From an uncultured Prochlorococcus sp. (GTDB lineage Bacteria; Cyanobacteriota; Cyanobacteriia; PCC-6307; Cyanobiaceae), in the NCBI GenBank assembly GCA_902587615.1, contig CACILY010000011.1, forward strand, positions 1 to 35,521: 35,521 nt of DNA. Direction: 5' to 3'. The position numbers and the translations under genes were made by a program. Of this stretch, positions 27,574 through 35,521 are shown one piece after another (position 1 is the first letter of the stretch; every line of letters starts with the position of its first letter). The notes under the pieces were generated by a model. The model was not told where the DNA came from. It worked only from the letters and a program-made list of their open reading frames with translations, and did not search any database.

Positions 27574-28814
27574 AGGATTGGTTTTTGCCCTTTTAACCAT
27601 AAACCCCATTTCTTATTCTCCCATTTTCCATTGTTGTTCATGGCAAGTTCTTTGCATTCATACCAAGAAAAAGGTTTTTCAGCTTTATTCCATGACTTTG
27701 TGAGGTCGCTTAAGTCCAGAAAGATTTTTTTAACCCTCTCTTTTTTTAAGTATTTTGGTAATCGAACGAGCACGACTATTCTTTTCCCCCACTCTGCATC
27801 TGAGACCGGAAGTACTAAAATTAATTGGATTGGAATATGGGCTATTTTAGCGGATTGTATTAATCTCTCTTGTATCCTTTCTGGGAAAATCGTTTCTCCA
27901 CCTGAGTGAATTGCTGTATCAACTCGACCATTTATTTTTAGGCGTGATCGCCCATCTTTTTTAGGTGTTAATTCTGCTAAGTCTGAACTGCTCCACCACC
28001 CTTCTTTTTGCTCTAGCACGTTTAGGTTTTTTTCATCCCAAATGGCAACAGCCAACCTAGGAGTACGTATCTCTAAAATGTTGTTTGTCTTGACTCTGAT
28101 CTCAACATCCATCAAAGGATAGCCACAATTTGCTTCCCCTCTCAGAAAATCACTGGGCATTAATGCTGTAACCATAGCCATTGTTTCACTTGATCCATAA
28201 CAGGGCGCTAAAGGTATTTCTTTTTTTCTTGCGATAGTTGCTAATTCTTCAGATAGAGGAGCTCCTCCTATCCAAATTAAGGTCATTGATTGTAGCCATC
28301 TAATTCCAGCAGAATGATTAAGCAAACGTTTTAGTTGCGTTGGAACTAATGAAGTGATGAATTGATATTTATTTTTTGTGAGTAATGGTTCACAAAATTT
28401 TTCTAAGTCAGGTGGATTACGCATTAGCTCTGGATGTAGCCATTGGTGCTTTGCATTCCAATCTCTACTTCGCCACCATCCCATTAATCCACTAACATGA
28501 TTAATAGGAAGACTATTGAAAATAAAACAGTTTTTAGGATTTATACCTTCTTCATTTAATAAGATTGCAGTAGCTAATGCTGATTGTTTAAGATTTTCAC
28601 ATGGTTGTAGACATTGATGAGACCTACCTGTACTGCCTCCACTTGAGATAATTATACCTGGTCCTTTTGGAAGAAGGTTTTCAGGGATTTGTACTCTGTC
28701 TCCTGAATGAGGTAATAATTCGACCCAACGGTTTTTTTCTATTGCATTGACAAGTCTTTGAGAACATTCAAGAACATTAGATGAATTGCACTCTAGTGAT
28801 ATCAGTTTATTCAT
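27570..28814 (-). CDS. menE: o-Succinylbenzoate-CoA ligase
   Basis: Activates o-succinylbenzoate to its CoA thioester through an acyl-AMP. A 414-residue ANL-family enzyme, short for MenE. Motifs are the P-loop ISSGGSTGRSHQ (56-67), which lacks the usual terminal Pro-Lys, CYGSSETMAMVT, the hinge region NGRVDTAIHSGGETIFPE, and NNNGKWENKKW, which may hold the adenylating Lys. I start at ATG 28812-28814: it overlaps the menC stop as ATGA and has GGAAG upstream. ATG 28826 would add four residues and lengthen the overlap. Confidence 0.9.
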   Translation of the reverse strand: MNKLISLECNSSNVLECSQRLVNAIEKNRWVELLPHSGDRVQIPENLLPKGPGIIISSGGSTGRSHQCLQPCENLKQSALATAILLNEEGINPKNCFIFNSLPINHVSGLMGWWRSRDWNAKHQWLHPELMRNPPDLEKFCEPLLTKNKYQFITSLVPTQLKRLLNHSAGIRWLQSMTLIWIGGAPLSEELATIARKKEIPLAPCYGSSETMAMVTALMPSDFLRGEANCGYPLMDVEIRVKTNNILEIRTPRLAVAIWDEKNLNVLEQKEGWWSSSDLAELTPKKDGRSRLKINGRVDTAIHSGGETIFPERIQERLIQSAKIAHIPIQLILVLPVSDAEWGKRIVVLVRLPKYLKKERVKKIFLDLSDLTKSWNKAEKPFSWYECKELAMNNNGKWENKKWGLWLKGQKPIL

Positions 28815-29779
28815 GCAGCTTCCCATACTACTTCAGGTTTATTACTGAACAGAGAACTCTTAGGACACCATCCTGGAGCCAGTCCAGGTGCAGTGGGTGT
28901 AGGACTTTTTTGTTGCAATGCTGCAAAATGATGAATCCATCGCAAACCAATGCCAGTTTCAAAAGCTGTGCTTATGGCTATAAAGCTTTTGCCATTTTGA
29001 AATTCTTGTAGCAATGCCCTGGGATCACCCTCTAAACTCGGATGCCTAACTTGCCAGCTTAGCCATTTATCTTTTAATGACGGATCAATCATTAAAGATT
29101 CATCAAGTGCAATTGGGGCATGTTTTGATAATTGAACTAAACCGTCAATATCTTCTATTGCTAGTGGTTGCTCAAACCATTCTAACCGTGGATCTTGACC
29201 TAAAAATTGAATCCAATCTTGAGCTTCTCGGCGACCCCAACCAGCATTTGCATCAATTCTAAGATGAGAATTAATTGGTAATTTCTCAAGAATTTTTTCT
29301 AGTAGTTTTTGTTCGACAAGATGCGGTTCTACGGCGACTTTCCATTTTACTGTAAGCTCTTCGTTCTTCTGTATTGAGTTTTCTATGTAGAGATCTAATT
29401 GATCTAGCAAAGAGTTGTTATTCGGTAATAGAACAGCAGATAAAGGAGATTTTAGCCACTTTCCTTCTCCGTTTATTCCAATTAAGTTGTCTAACTCAGC
29501 TAGTGCGCACCCAATCCCAAAACTTAATGAACCAGGACCCATTATTGTTTTCTTTTCTAATGTTTCTCGACTTGTTTTGGTTGCTATAGTTTTTAAGATA
29601 TTGTCACAACGTTTCATTTCATCAGGGTCAATAGGAGCAATTTCTCCCCATCCACAAGCACCTTCACTATCGCTAACTTTAATTAGCCATCCTTTCTTTT
29701 CTTTTAAAAGATCTTTTGAAGTTTTTAATGACTTAAGTAATTGAAAGGAAAATGACTTTCTTTCTAGTTTTAGAGACAT
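28811..29779 (-). CDS. menC: o-Succinylbenzoate synthase
   Basis: Enolase-superfamily enzyme dehydrating SHCHC to o-succinylbenzoate. The 322-residue protein has the KxK pair Lys145/Lys147 (VKWKVA) and metal ligands Asp176 (RIDANAGW), Glu203 (WFEQPL) and Asp226 (ALDESL). At the position of the second catalytic lysine (IKPTLTG in E. coli) it reads VRHPSLEG, with Arg245 instead of Lys. ATG at 29777-29779. Overlaps menE by 4 bases and follows menA by 10 bases, in an apparent menA-menC-menE operon. Confidence 0.92.
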   Translation of the reverse strand: MSLKLERKSFSFQLLKSLKTSKDLLKEKKGWLIKVSDSEGACGWGEIAPIDPDEMKRCDNILKTIATKTSRETLEKKTIMGPGSLSFGIGCALAELDNLIGINGEGKWLKSPLSAVLLPNNNSLLDQLDLYIENSIQKNEELTVKWKVAVEPHLVEQKLLEKILEKLPINSHLRIDANAGWGRREAQDWIQFLGQDPRLEWFEQPLAIEDIDGLVQLSKHAPIALDESLMIDPSLKDKWLSWQVRHPSLEGDPRALLQEFQNGKSFIAISTAFETGIGLRWIHHFAALQQKSPTPTAPGLAPGWCPKSSLFSNKPEVVWEAA

Positions 29780-29789
29780 TTATATCTTA

Positions 29790-30794
29790 TTAATATGGAG
29801 TATGAATTCCTAAACCAGGTGCAATCGCTAGGCCTATACTTAGTCCTAAGCCATTGAGAGTTTGAAAACGTAATGCTAAAAATTTGCACTCACTAATCAG
29901 CTCAGGTTGATTGTGGTGTTTTTTTAGTAAACGAATTAAAGAAATTGCTGAAGGGATTCCAATAGCTCCGAATAAAGCACTAATGGGTAAGTCTCTTCTG
30001 ATTACAGGCCCCCATTCCAAAAGTAGTATTAGAGTGATTATCCATGGGACAAGATTAGAGGCTCTAAGAGTTCCTAAGCGCACTAATGGTGTCTTTTTGC
30101 CATGAAAAGCATCTTGAACAACTTGGTGAAAATGAGAACAAAATAATACTAAAGTTGTTGCAAGTGCTGGCCCAGATCCAATAAGCATTGCAGTTGACCA
30201 CGGAATCTCTTGATTAAGTTCACTAGTTACTGAAATCACCAAAATTGCAGCTGTAGTGCCTAAAGGTCCAAAAGCTAGCCAGCATAGAGGCTCTCCAAGC
30301 CCGTTATACCCTAAACGGAAAGGAGGCCCTTGATAGAGATATCCAAGAGAACAACTACCTAAAACTATTAAAAACACTGCAGGGTGGCTTCTTGATGCCA
30401 GTAAGAAGATGAGTAATAAGCCAAGAGATAGTGAAATATACGCTAAGTTTTTTACAATTTTTCTTTCACCAAGCAAAGTAACAACAGAATGGAATTTGAA
30501 TTCATCTACGCCGGTTTCGGAATCAAAAAGATCATTAGTCAGATTTTCCCAGATTAAAAGCAATATTGAAGCGAGAAGGAAGCCAATTAGTTGGTCCCAG
30601 CGCACCATGCTTCCTATTGATATATTCCATCCTGCAGCTAACAAAACGGGCATAATTGCTACCGAGTAAAGAGGCCATTTAATGGCTGCTTTCCACAATT
30701 TCTTGCGGTGAGCATCTTGACGCTTTATTGAATTAATAATTTCTTTGTTTTGCATGAAATCAGTTTCCTTTATCCTTGGTGACGGTTTATACAT
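29790..30794 (-). CDS. menA: 1,4-dihydroxy-2-naphthoate phytyltransferase
   Basis: UbiA-family membrane prenyltransferase attaching the phytyl chain to DHNA, making demethylphylloquinone. The 334-residue protein has about eight hydrophobic segments, the first Asp motif NDLFDSETGVDE (about 105-116) and the second region near GYLYQGPPFRLGY and HQVVQDAFHGKKT. ATG 30794; ATG at residue 14 (30755) is an alternative start. First gene of the leftward menA-menC-menE run; menF starts divergently only 34 bases away, so the two promoters must overlap each other or the coding ends. Confidence 0.93.
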   Translation of the reverse strand: MYKPSPRIKETDFMQNKEIINSIKRQDAHRKKLWKAAIKWPLYSVAIMPVLLAAGWNISIGSMVRWDQLIGFLLASILLLIWENLTNDLFDSETGVDEFKFHSVVTLLGERKIVKNLAYISLSLGLLLIFLLASRSHPAVFLIVLGSCSLGYLYQGPPFRLGYNGLGEPLCWLAFGPLGTTAAILVISVTSELNQEIPWSTAMLIGSGPALATTLVLFCSHFHQVVQDAFHGKKTPLVRLGTLRASNLVPWIITLILLLEWGPVIRRDLPISALFGAIGIPSAISLIRLLKKHHNQPELISECKFLALRFQTLNGLGLSIGLAIAPGLGIHTPY

Positions 30795-30828
30795 TTGATC
30801 AGGCTTTGTAATTATCGCCTAATTTCTT

Positions 30829-32265
30829 ATGAATGATGGTGGCTCAATTTTTAGTCAGATTTTGGCTGCATCAAGAAGATGCTGGCGTCAGAGGACGGCG
30901 GATGAATTTGTCTTGAGTATGGCCATCCCTCTAAAAGATGTTGATCCTTTAAGTCAATTACCTCTACTGATTCAGAATCAACAATTTAGCTTCCTTTGGG
31001 ATCGGAAACCTAGTATTTGTTTTGCAGCGGCAGGGCAATGTCAGCATCTTGATTTAGTTGGATCTCAACGATTTGATGTGGCACAAAGATTTTGCGATGA
31101 GACTTTTGGGCAGTTAATTGATGCAACTCCAGAAGCTCCAATTCATTCTTTCCCAAAAATATTGCTCGCATTTTCATTCTTTGAGCAAATAACTCAAAGA
31201 GATGCAGCATTAGGCGAACAGCCAGCTGTACAAGCTGTTTTACCAAGATGGCAATTATCAAATCAAAAATCGGAGACTTGGCTTCGATTAAATGGTGTGA
31301 TTAATAATGAATCAGATGCAAGAGAGATAGCAGAGCAGTTGTGGTTGATGAATGAAAAACTAATTAAAGCTTTAGCTCAAGAAAAAATAATAGATTATTC
31401 ATCTATTGATCAATTATCTATTATTTCTACATCTCAGAGTTCGCAGGATTGCTATAAATCAGCTCTGTCAAAAGGTATAGAACTTGTGAATAGTGGTGAA
31501 CTTAATAAGTTAGTTCTTGCAGTTAAACAGCCAATAGTTCTAAATAAAAGCTTGGATCCTGTTTTAATTCTTTCTCGCTTAAGATATCAACAAGCATCTA
31601 GTTGCCGCTTCCTTTGGCAAACAAATAAACATGAAGCATTTTTTGGTGCTTCTCCTGAAAGACTTTTAAGTTTTAAGGGTCAGAATATTCGAGTTGATGC
31701 ACTTGCTGGTACTGCCAATAAAGATGAAGATGGAGAGGATTTATTAAGGTCGGATAAGAATTTAAGAGAGCATGACCTTGTTGTTTCTGCAATTGTTACT
31801 CAATTAGTTGCTCAAGGTTTAGAACCTACTTTTAATAAAAGACCTCAAATAGCTAAACAAGGACATTTATTGCATTTACATACCTCAATCTCTGCAGTTG
31901 CTCGAAATCAATTGCCTATGAGTTTAATCGAGGGCTTGCATCCCACCCCTGCTGTATCTGGTCACCCTCAAAGAAAAGCTTTGAATTGGTTAAGAGCTTT
32001 AGAACCTTTTGATCGTGGTGGATACGCCGCACCTATTGGTTGGATAGATAACTTTGGTAATGCAGAGTTTCGTGTGGCGATTAGATGTGGTTATACAAAG
32101 GGAAATAAACTTGACTTAATTGCAGGAGCAGGCTTGGTAAGAGGTTCTACTATCGAAGGAGAGTTAGAAGAAGTAAATTTAAAATTAGCCATACTTGCAG
32201 ATCAATTGACTTTAGGTCAATTCAATTCTCAATCAAAGGTTTTTAATAGACGTTCTATTACTTGA
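30829..32265 (+). CDS. menF: Isochorismate synthase
   Basis: Converts chorismate to isochorismate, the entry to phylloquinone synthesis. The 478-residue protein has the chorismate-binding fold in its C-terminal half: [12 protein letters not shown], the [17 protein letters not shown] segment with metal-site acids, [10 protein letters not shown], and [18 protein letters not shown] with the [11 protein letters not shown] end, typical of ICS rather than anthranilate synthase. The N-terminal 200 residues are the less conserved half of the fold. ATG start. Its 3' end overlaps gshB convergently by 37 bases. Confidence 0.93.
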   Translation: MNDGGSIFSQILAASRRCWRQRTADEFVLSMAIPLKDVDPLSQLPLLIQNQQFSFLWDRKPSICFAAAGQCQHLDLVGSQRFDVAQRFCDETFGQLIDATPEAPIHSFPKILLAFSFFEQITQRDAALGEQPAVQAVLPRWQLSNQKSETWLRLNGVINNESDAREIAEQLWLMNEKLIKALAQEKIIDYSSIDQLSIISTSQSSQDCYKSALSKGIELVNSGELNKLVLAVKQPIVLNKSLDPVLILSRLRYQQASSCRFLWQTNKHEAFFGASPERLLSFKGQNIRVDALAGTANKDEDGEDLLRSDKNLREHDLVVSAIVTQLVAQGLEPTFNKRPQIAKQGHLLHLHTSISAVARNQLPMSLIEGLHPTPAVSGHPQRKALNWLRALEPFDRGGYAAPIGWIDNFGNAEFRVAIRCGYTKGNKLDLIAGAGLVRGSTIEGELEEVNLKLAILADQLTLGQFNSQSKVFNRRSIT

Positions 32266-33155
32266 TCAGCTAAGGGAATAGACATTAGGCTTTCTACCTC
32301 CCGTATTCCTGTAGGACTGGTTACATTTATTTCACTTAACATGCCACCAATTACATCTATTCCAACAAAAAATAGGCCTTCTTTCTGTAAAGAAGGCTCT
32401 AGTTCGTTGCATATCTCTTTTTCACGCGGTGTTAGATGAGTAACCTCTGCTTGTCCTCCTAAAGCAAGATTACTTCTAAAGTCTCCGGCTTTAGGACGAC
32501 GATTTATAGCTCCCAATGGTTGCCCATGAACTAACAAGATGCGCTTATCTCCATCTATTACTTCAGGAAGAAACTTTTGCATCATTACAGGCATTTGTTC
32601 TTGAGAGGTTATTAATTCGAGTAAAGCTTCTAATCCAGGAGCAGCTTTAGCAATGCGAATAACACCTTGCCCTCCTTTACCTCCTAGCGGTTTTAATACA
32701 ACTTCACCTTGTTCTCTGGCAAATGATGTGAGTTCTGAAACTCTGCTAGCTACAAGAGTTGGAGCCATTAAGTTACTAAAACGAAGTGCTCCAAGCTTTT
32801 CATTCCAAGCTCTTAAAGAAGCAGGTTTGTTTAGGACTAAGACACCATCTCGTTCAGCTACTTCGAGTAAATGTGTGGCATATAAAAAGGCTTCGTCAAC
32901 AGGAGGATCCTTGCGCATCCAAATGCAATTAAATTTCGATAATGGAAGACTGATAGATTGTTGTATGTTTAGCCAAGGATCTGGGTTAATACGCCTTGAA
33001 ACAACCCATGCAGTATCTCCTCTTGCTTGCAAGTCCGATGGTGTACATATCCATACTTCTATGGAAGCTCTATCAGCTGCTTGGATCAACGCAGCTGATG
33101 AATCTTTGGCTGGGTTGATTTGATTGATGGGATCTAAAACGAAAAGATGTTTCAT
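32229..33155 (-). CDS. gshB: Glutathione synthetase
   Basis: ATP-grasp enzyme joining gamma-glutamylcysteine and glycine. The 308-residue protein has [16 protein letters not shown] near the start, [12 protein letters not shown], the ATP-grasp loop [12 protein letters not shown] (about 154-165), [16 protein letters not shown], and the Mg2+ site [15 protein letters not shown] at 33153-33155. It follows grxC by 4 bases, so the two are likely co-transcribed. Its final 37 bases overlap the 3' end of menF on the other strand. Confidence 0.95.
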   Translation of the reverse strand: MKHLFVLDPINQINPAKDSSAALIQAADRASIEVWICTPSDLQARGDTAWVVSRRINPDPWLNIQQSISLPLSKFNCIWMRKDPPVDEAFLYATHLLEVAERDGVLVLNKPASLRAWNEKLGALRFSNLMAPTLVASRVSELTSFAREQGEVVLKPLGGKGGQGVIRIAKAAPGLEALLELITSQEQMPVMMQKFLPEVIDGDKRILLVHGQPLGAINRRPKAGDFRSNLALGGQAEVTHLTPREKEICNELEPSLQKEGLFFVGIDVIGGMLSEINVTSPTGIREVESLMSIPLADQVIERLLKTFD

Positions 33156-33159
33156 TGGC

Positions 33160-33423
33160 TTAGTCCGATGTATTTAGTAATGGATCTAATTGTTGAGATT
33201 GCTCCAATGCATAAAGCTCATCACAACCTCCTATACCTCTATTATCAATGAAAATTTGAGGCACAGTTGTTCTGCCATTGGCTCTTTCAGTCATGGATGA
33301 TCGCGCTTCTTGATTCCCATCAATTTGATACTCCATATAGTCCACACCTTTCTTTTTCAAAAGGCTTTTAGCCCGAATACAGAACGGGCAGTATTGCCAA
33401 GTGTAGATTTCAACTTTTGCCAT
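33160..33423 (-). CDS. grxC: Glutaredoxin (dithiol class I type)
   Basis: An 87-residue thioredoxin-fold protein reducing disulfides with glutathione. The dithiol active site is CPFC (Cys12, Cys15), followed by the TVPQIFI cis-Pro region and GGCDEL, which binds glutathione in GrxC-type proteins. ATG start. It lies directly upstream of gshB, pairing a glutathione user with its synthesis. Confidence 0.95.
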   Translation of the reverse strand: MAKVEIYTWQYCPFCIRAKSLLKKKGVDYMEYQIDGNQEARSSMTERANGRTTVPQIFIDNRGIGGCDELYALEQSQQLDPLLNTSD

Positions 33424-33503
33424 TAGGTTGTGTTCAATTAATGATGATTTTATTCAGGTATGCTCCCCTGATAGCTTTGAATATATGCAGTCCATTATCT
33501 CTC

Positions 33504-34632
33504 TTGCTAGATCTAACTGAATTCAAACGAGATCTTTCTCTACTTACTAAGCGCCTGGGCAATGCTCAGGACTGTCTTTGACGTTCCGGCTCTCCAAGCA
33601 ACCCAGAAAAACCTTGAAGCACTAGTAGCTCAACCTGATTTTTGGAATGACCAGCAGCATGCTCAAAAAAAAATGCGAGCGCTTGATGAAGTAAAGGCAG
33701 AATTAAGGCAATTAGAAGAATGGGGTATAGCCATAGAAGATGCAAAGGCTTCTATAGAACTGTGTGAGATTGAACCAGATGAGGAGATGATGTTTGAGGC
33801 AAAGCTTGGTCTGGATAAACTGAAATTAGAACTTGATCGCTGGGAGCTGGAGCGTTTATTAAGTGGTTCCTATGACAAAGAAGGTGCAGTCTTGTCAATT
33901 AACGCTGGAGCAGGAGGCACTGATGCGCAGGATTGGGCTCAAATGCTTTTAAGAATGTATACAAGATGGGCCGATGATCAAGGAATGAAAGTGACAGTAA
34001 GTGAACTCTCAGAAGGTGAAGAGGCTGGTATAAAAAGCGCTACGATTGAGATTGAAGGTAGATATGCTTATGGATATCTTCAAAATGAAAAGGGGACACA
34101 TCGATTAGTTAGGATTTCACCTTTTAATGCGAATGGAAAAAGGCAAACTAGTTTTGCAGGAGTTGAGGTTATGCCCAAACTTGATGAAGAAGTTGAATTA
34201 GATTTACCTGAGAAAGACTTGGAAATCACCACAAGTCGATCAGGTGGGGCTGGGGGACAAAATGTTAATAAGGTAGAGACTGCTGTACGTATTGTTCATA
34301 TACCGACTGGTTTAGCAGTCCGTTGTACTCAAGAGCGCTCACAATTACAAAATAAAGAAAAAGCAATGATACTTTTGAAATCAAAATTAATGGTCATCGC
34401 TCAAGAACAACGGGCTGCTGAGATAGCTGATATTCGTGGTGACATCGTGGAAGCAGCTTGGGGAAATCAAATAAGAAATTATGTTTTCCATCCATATCAA
34501 ATGGTTAAAGACTTGCGAACCTCGCAAGAAACTACAGATGTAGAAGGGGTAATGAATGGGAAAATAGATCAATTCATCCAGGCTTTATTGAGAGACGCTT
34601 TAGAGCAATCTAGGGAACATCCTCAGGGGTAA
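33504..34632 (+). CDS. prfB: Peptide chain release factor 2, with programmed +1 frameshift
   Basis: Releases nascent chains at UGA and UAA. The gene is in two frames. Frame one starts at TTG 33504 and gives 25 residues ([20 protein letters not shown] near its start), ending at CTT TGA C (33576-33582). After a +1 shift, translation continues from GAC 33580 for 350 residues, total 375. With that numbering the SPF stop-codon motif is at 205-207 and GGQ at 250-252, as in E. coli RF2. The ATG at 33562 in the main frame would lose the conserved N-terminus and is not the true start. Upstream ATGs at 33441/33444 are in frame but unlikely. Confidence 0.93.
33568..33582 (+). promoter_or_regulatory. prfB: prfB +1 recoding site
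   Basis: AGGA (33568-33571) lies four bases before the slippery codon CTT (33576-33578), which precedes TGA and C (33579-33582). This matches the E. coli prfB element: an internal Shine-Dalgarno, then CUU UGA C. When RF2 is low, ribosomes pause at the UGA and slip +1, so RF2 regulates its own synthesis. The internal SD is weaker than AGGGGG. Confidence 0.9.
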
Positions 34633-34638
34633 TAATTA

Positions 34639-34830
34639 ATGGTTAAAGAAACTATGCCTGAAAAAACTTTGAATAAGTCAGCCCCCCCAGCTAGTTTTGT
34701 AAAACTTGCTATGAGAAATATGGTACGCAAAGGGAGCCAAAGTTTGGTGCATTTTGGATTGACAGCATTTGGATTTTTAGGATTTATTGTTTTGATTGCG
34801 TGGTCTCTTAGACCGAACCTGCCACAATAA
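34639..34830 (+). CDS. Small single-pass membrane protein (DUF3285-like)
   Basis: A 63-residue protein with a polar N-terminus, a conserved-looking basic stretch FVKLAMRNMVRKGSQSLVHF (20-39) and one hydrophobic helix (about 38-57: TAFGFLGFIVLIAW). This fits my memory of DUF3285, a small cyanobacteria-restricted family of unknown function; the Arg/Lys before the helix predicts a cytoplasmic N-terminus. ATG start, 6 bases after prfB and 1 base before ybeY, so it is in a prfB-DUF3285-ybeY operon. Function unknown. Confidence 0.75.
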   Translation: MVKETMPEKTLNKSAPPASFVKLAMRNMVRKGSQSLVHFGLTAFGFLGFIVLIAWSLRPNLPQ

Positions 34831-34831
34831 A

Positions 34832-35392
34832 ATGAGTATGAATAAACTAACTTTAGGCCCTATAGAGCTTCATATAGACCTTTCCTTTTCAGGTTTTTTA
34901 ATTACAGATCTAGAGAAAAATATTCATATGAATGAAGCTGATTATTTAAATAATGATGAGCTTTGGACTAAGGATCTAGCTTCTTGGTTATCATTTATAA
35001 AAGGAGACTTCACTTTGAATTGCCCTCCAATTGTGCGCCAAAGCTCTTGTTTTAGCATAGGTTTGAACTTCACAAATGATTTAACCCTTAGAGGACTAAA
35101 TAAGAAGTGGCGTCAGAAGAATGAACAAACAGATGTACTTTCTTTCCCTGTATGCCATGAAATTATGCCTGCCCTTCAAGATGATTGTGTTGAATTAGGT
35201 GATGTCGTTATATCTGTTGCTATGGCTCAAAGGCAAGCTAGAGAACAGAATCATTCCTTACAATATGAACTTCGTTGGTTAGTGACTCATGGGTTATTGC
35301 ATTTATTAGGTTGGGATCACCCTGATTCTCAAAGCCTTACTAAAATGTTGACTTTTCAAGAGCAACTTATACTGATCAGCGGTAATGTTTGA
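34832..35392 (+). CDS. ybeY: Endoribonuclease YbeY (rRNA maturation factor)
   Basis: Zinc-dependent endoribonuclease involved in 16S rRNA 3'-end maturation and ribosome quality control. The metal motif is THGLLHLLGWDH with His153, His157 and His163 (186-residue version). Upstream are the LNKKWRQKNEQTDVLSFP and LGDVVIS segments typical of the family. ATG 34832 is chosen because it directly follows the upstream stop; the frame extends to TTG 34796, overlapping the previous gene. ATG 34838 is also possible. The first 70 residues are longer and more variable than in E. coli YbeY. Confidence 0.93.
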   Translation: MSMNKLTLGPIELHIDLSFSGFLITDLEKNIHMNEADYLNNDELWTKDLASWLSFIKGDFTLNCPPIVRQSSCFSIGLNFTNDLTLRGLNKKWRQKNEQTDVLSFPVCHEIMPALQDDCVELGDVVISVAMAQRQAREQNHSLQYELRWLVTHGLLHLLGWDHPDSQSLTKMLTFQEQLILISGNV

Positions 35393-35521
35393 GGGACAGG
35401 GTTTTTACGAAAGATTATTTATGAATCCTGAAAGATTGAAATCATTAGAAGCAAAAGTTACAGCGATTTCTGAGCATGCTGCTAAACCTCGGAGAAGAAA
35501 GGCCTGGCAAATTTCCAAGGA
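35385..35521 (+). CDS. Probable diacylglycerol kinase, 5' end (partial)
   Basis: An open frame runs to the right edge. ATG 35385 overlaps the ybeY stop by 8 bases and gives a 45-residue N-terminus; ATG 35421 (MNPERLKSLEAK) is an alternative. The visible part is polar, with RRRKAWQIS at the end. A DgkA-family gene usually follows ybeY in cyanobacteria (and many other bacteria), and the KPRRRKAWQ segment could precede its first membrane helix; the diagnostic helices are outside the window, so the product is inferred from context only. Confidence 0.5.
   Translation, partial: MFEGQGFYERLFMNPERLKSLEAKVTAISEHAAKPRRRKAWQISK

Noticed and set aside
28815-28826. ATG 28826 for menE
   Set aside because: ATG 28814 forms an ATGA overlap with menC and has a GGAAG upstream.
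33562-34632. ATG 33562 as the start of prfB
   Set aside because: It skips the conserved N-terminus. The upstream frame, CTT TGA C and the SPF/GGQ numbering all support the two-frame gene.
34796-34831. TTG start for ybeY inside the upstream gene
   Set aside because: ATG 34832 immediately after the upstream stop gives a normal protein; the extra 12 residues have no support.

Overview
The window reads as core chromosome of a low-GC marine picocyanobacterium, most likely Prochlorococcus, probably a low-light-type lineage (assignment inferred from gene content and style, not from a database search). Evidence: AT-rich DNA, very short or overlapping intergenic spaces, many TTG/GTG starts, weak or absent Shine-Dalgarno sites, and cyanobacterial signature genes (NDH-1 subunits including NdhM, RbcR, plant-type phytoene desaturase, ChlM, phylloquinone genes, the small regulator PedR). 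I see no insertion sequence, phage gene, CRISPR array, rRNA or tRNA, and no compositional island.

Layout. (1) 1-4.8 kb: 3' end of an unidentified gene, then carotenoid genes crtB and crtP on the minus strand, divergent from ndhM and a DUF3172-like membrane protein, then rbcR. (2) 4.8-11.5 kb, plus strand: an NnrU-family protein that matches 15-cis-zeta-carotene isomerase (Z-ISO), ndhF1, ndhD1, scpA, and a cugP-type nucleotidyltransferase. (3) 11.5-12.9 kb: metF, a small LuxR-type regulator (PedR-like) and a short picocyanobacterial hypothetical. (4) 13.0-18.5 kb, minus strand, transcribed leftwards: gltA, ndhA-ndhI-ndhG-ndhE, nadK, CYTH protein. (5) 18.5-18.9 kb: the only non-coding stretch over 300 bases. 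(6) 18.9-25.9 kb: rhodanese, trpB, SUI1-like factor, cysC, purE, chlM, NarL-type response regulator Rre1/Ycf29, cysteine desulfurase, rsmH. (7) 25.9-32.3 kb: ndhH followed by five phylloquinone (vitamin K1) genes. (8) 32.2-35.5 kb: gshB, grxC, prfB, a DUF3285-like small membrane protein, ybeY, and the 5' end of a probable dgkA.

How the genes fit together. Three themes recur. NDH-1 complex genes (ndhM, F, D, A, I, G, E, H) are scattered in four places and sit beside genes that supply its partners: NAD kinase, citrate synthase and quinone synthesis. The early carotenoid steps crtB, crtP and Z-ISO lie within 5.5 kb. The men cluster makes phylloquinone for photosystem I. Regulators are the CO2-fixation LysR protein RbcR and two LuxR/NarL-type proteins, PedR-like and Rre1.

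The most striking sequence feature is in prfB. Its true 5' end lies in another frame, and an in-frame TGA at codon 26 (CTT TGA C, with an upstream AGGA) is the programmed +1 frameshift that autoregulates release factor 2. Other points for review are a candidate loss of a catalytic lysine in MenC, hairpins next to rbcR and between rre1 and the cysteine desulfurase gene, and extreme packing of convergent genes. I did not find a convincing new multi-gene system; this is mostly a dense core-metabolism region.
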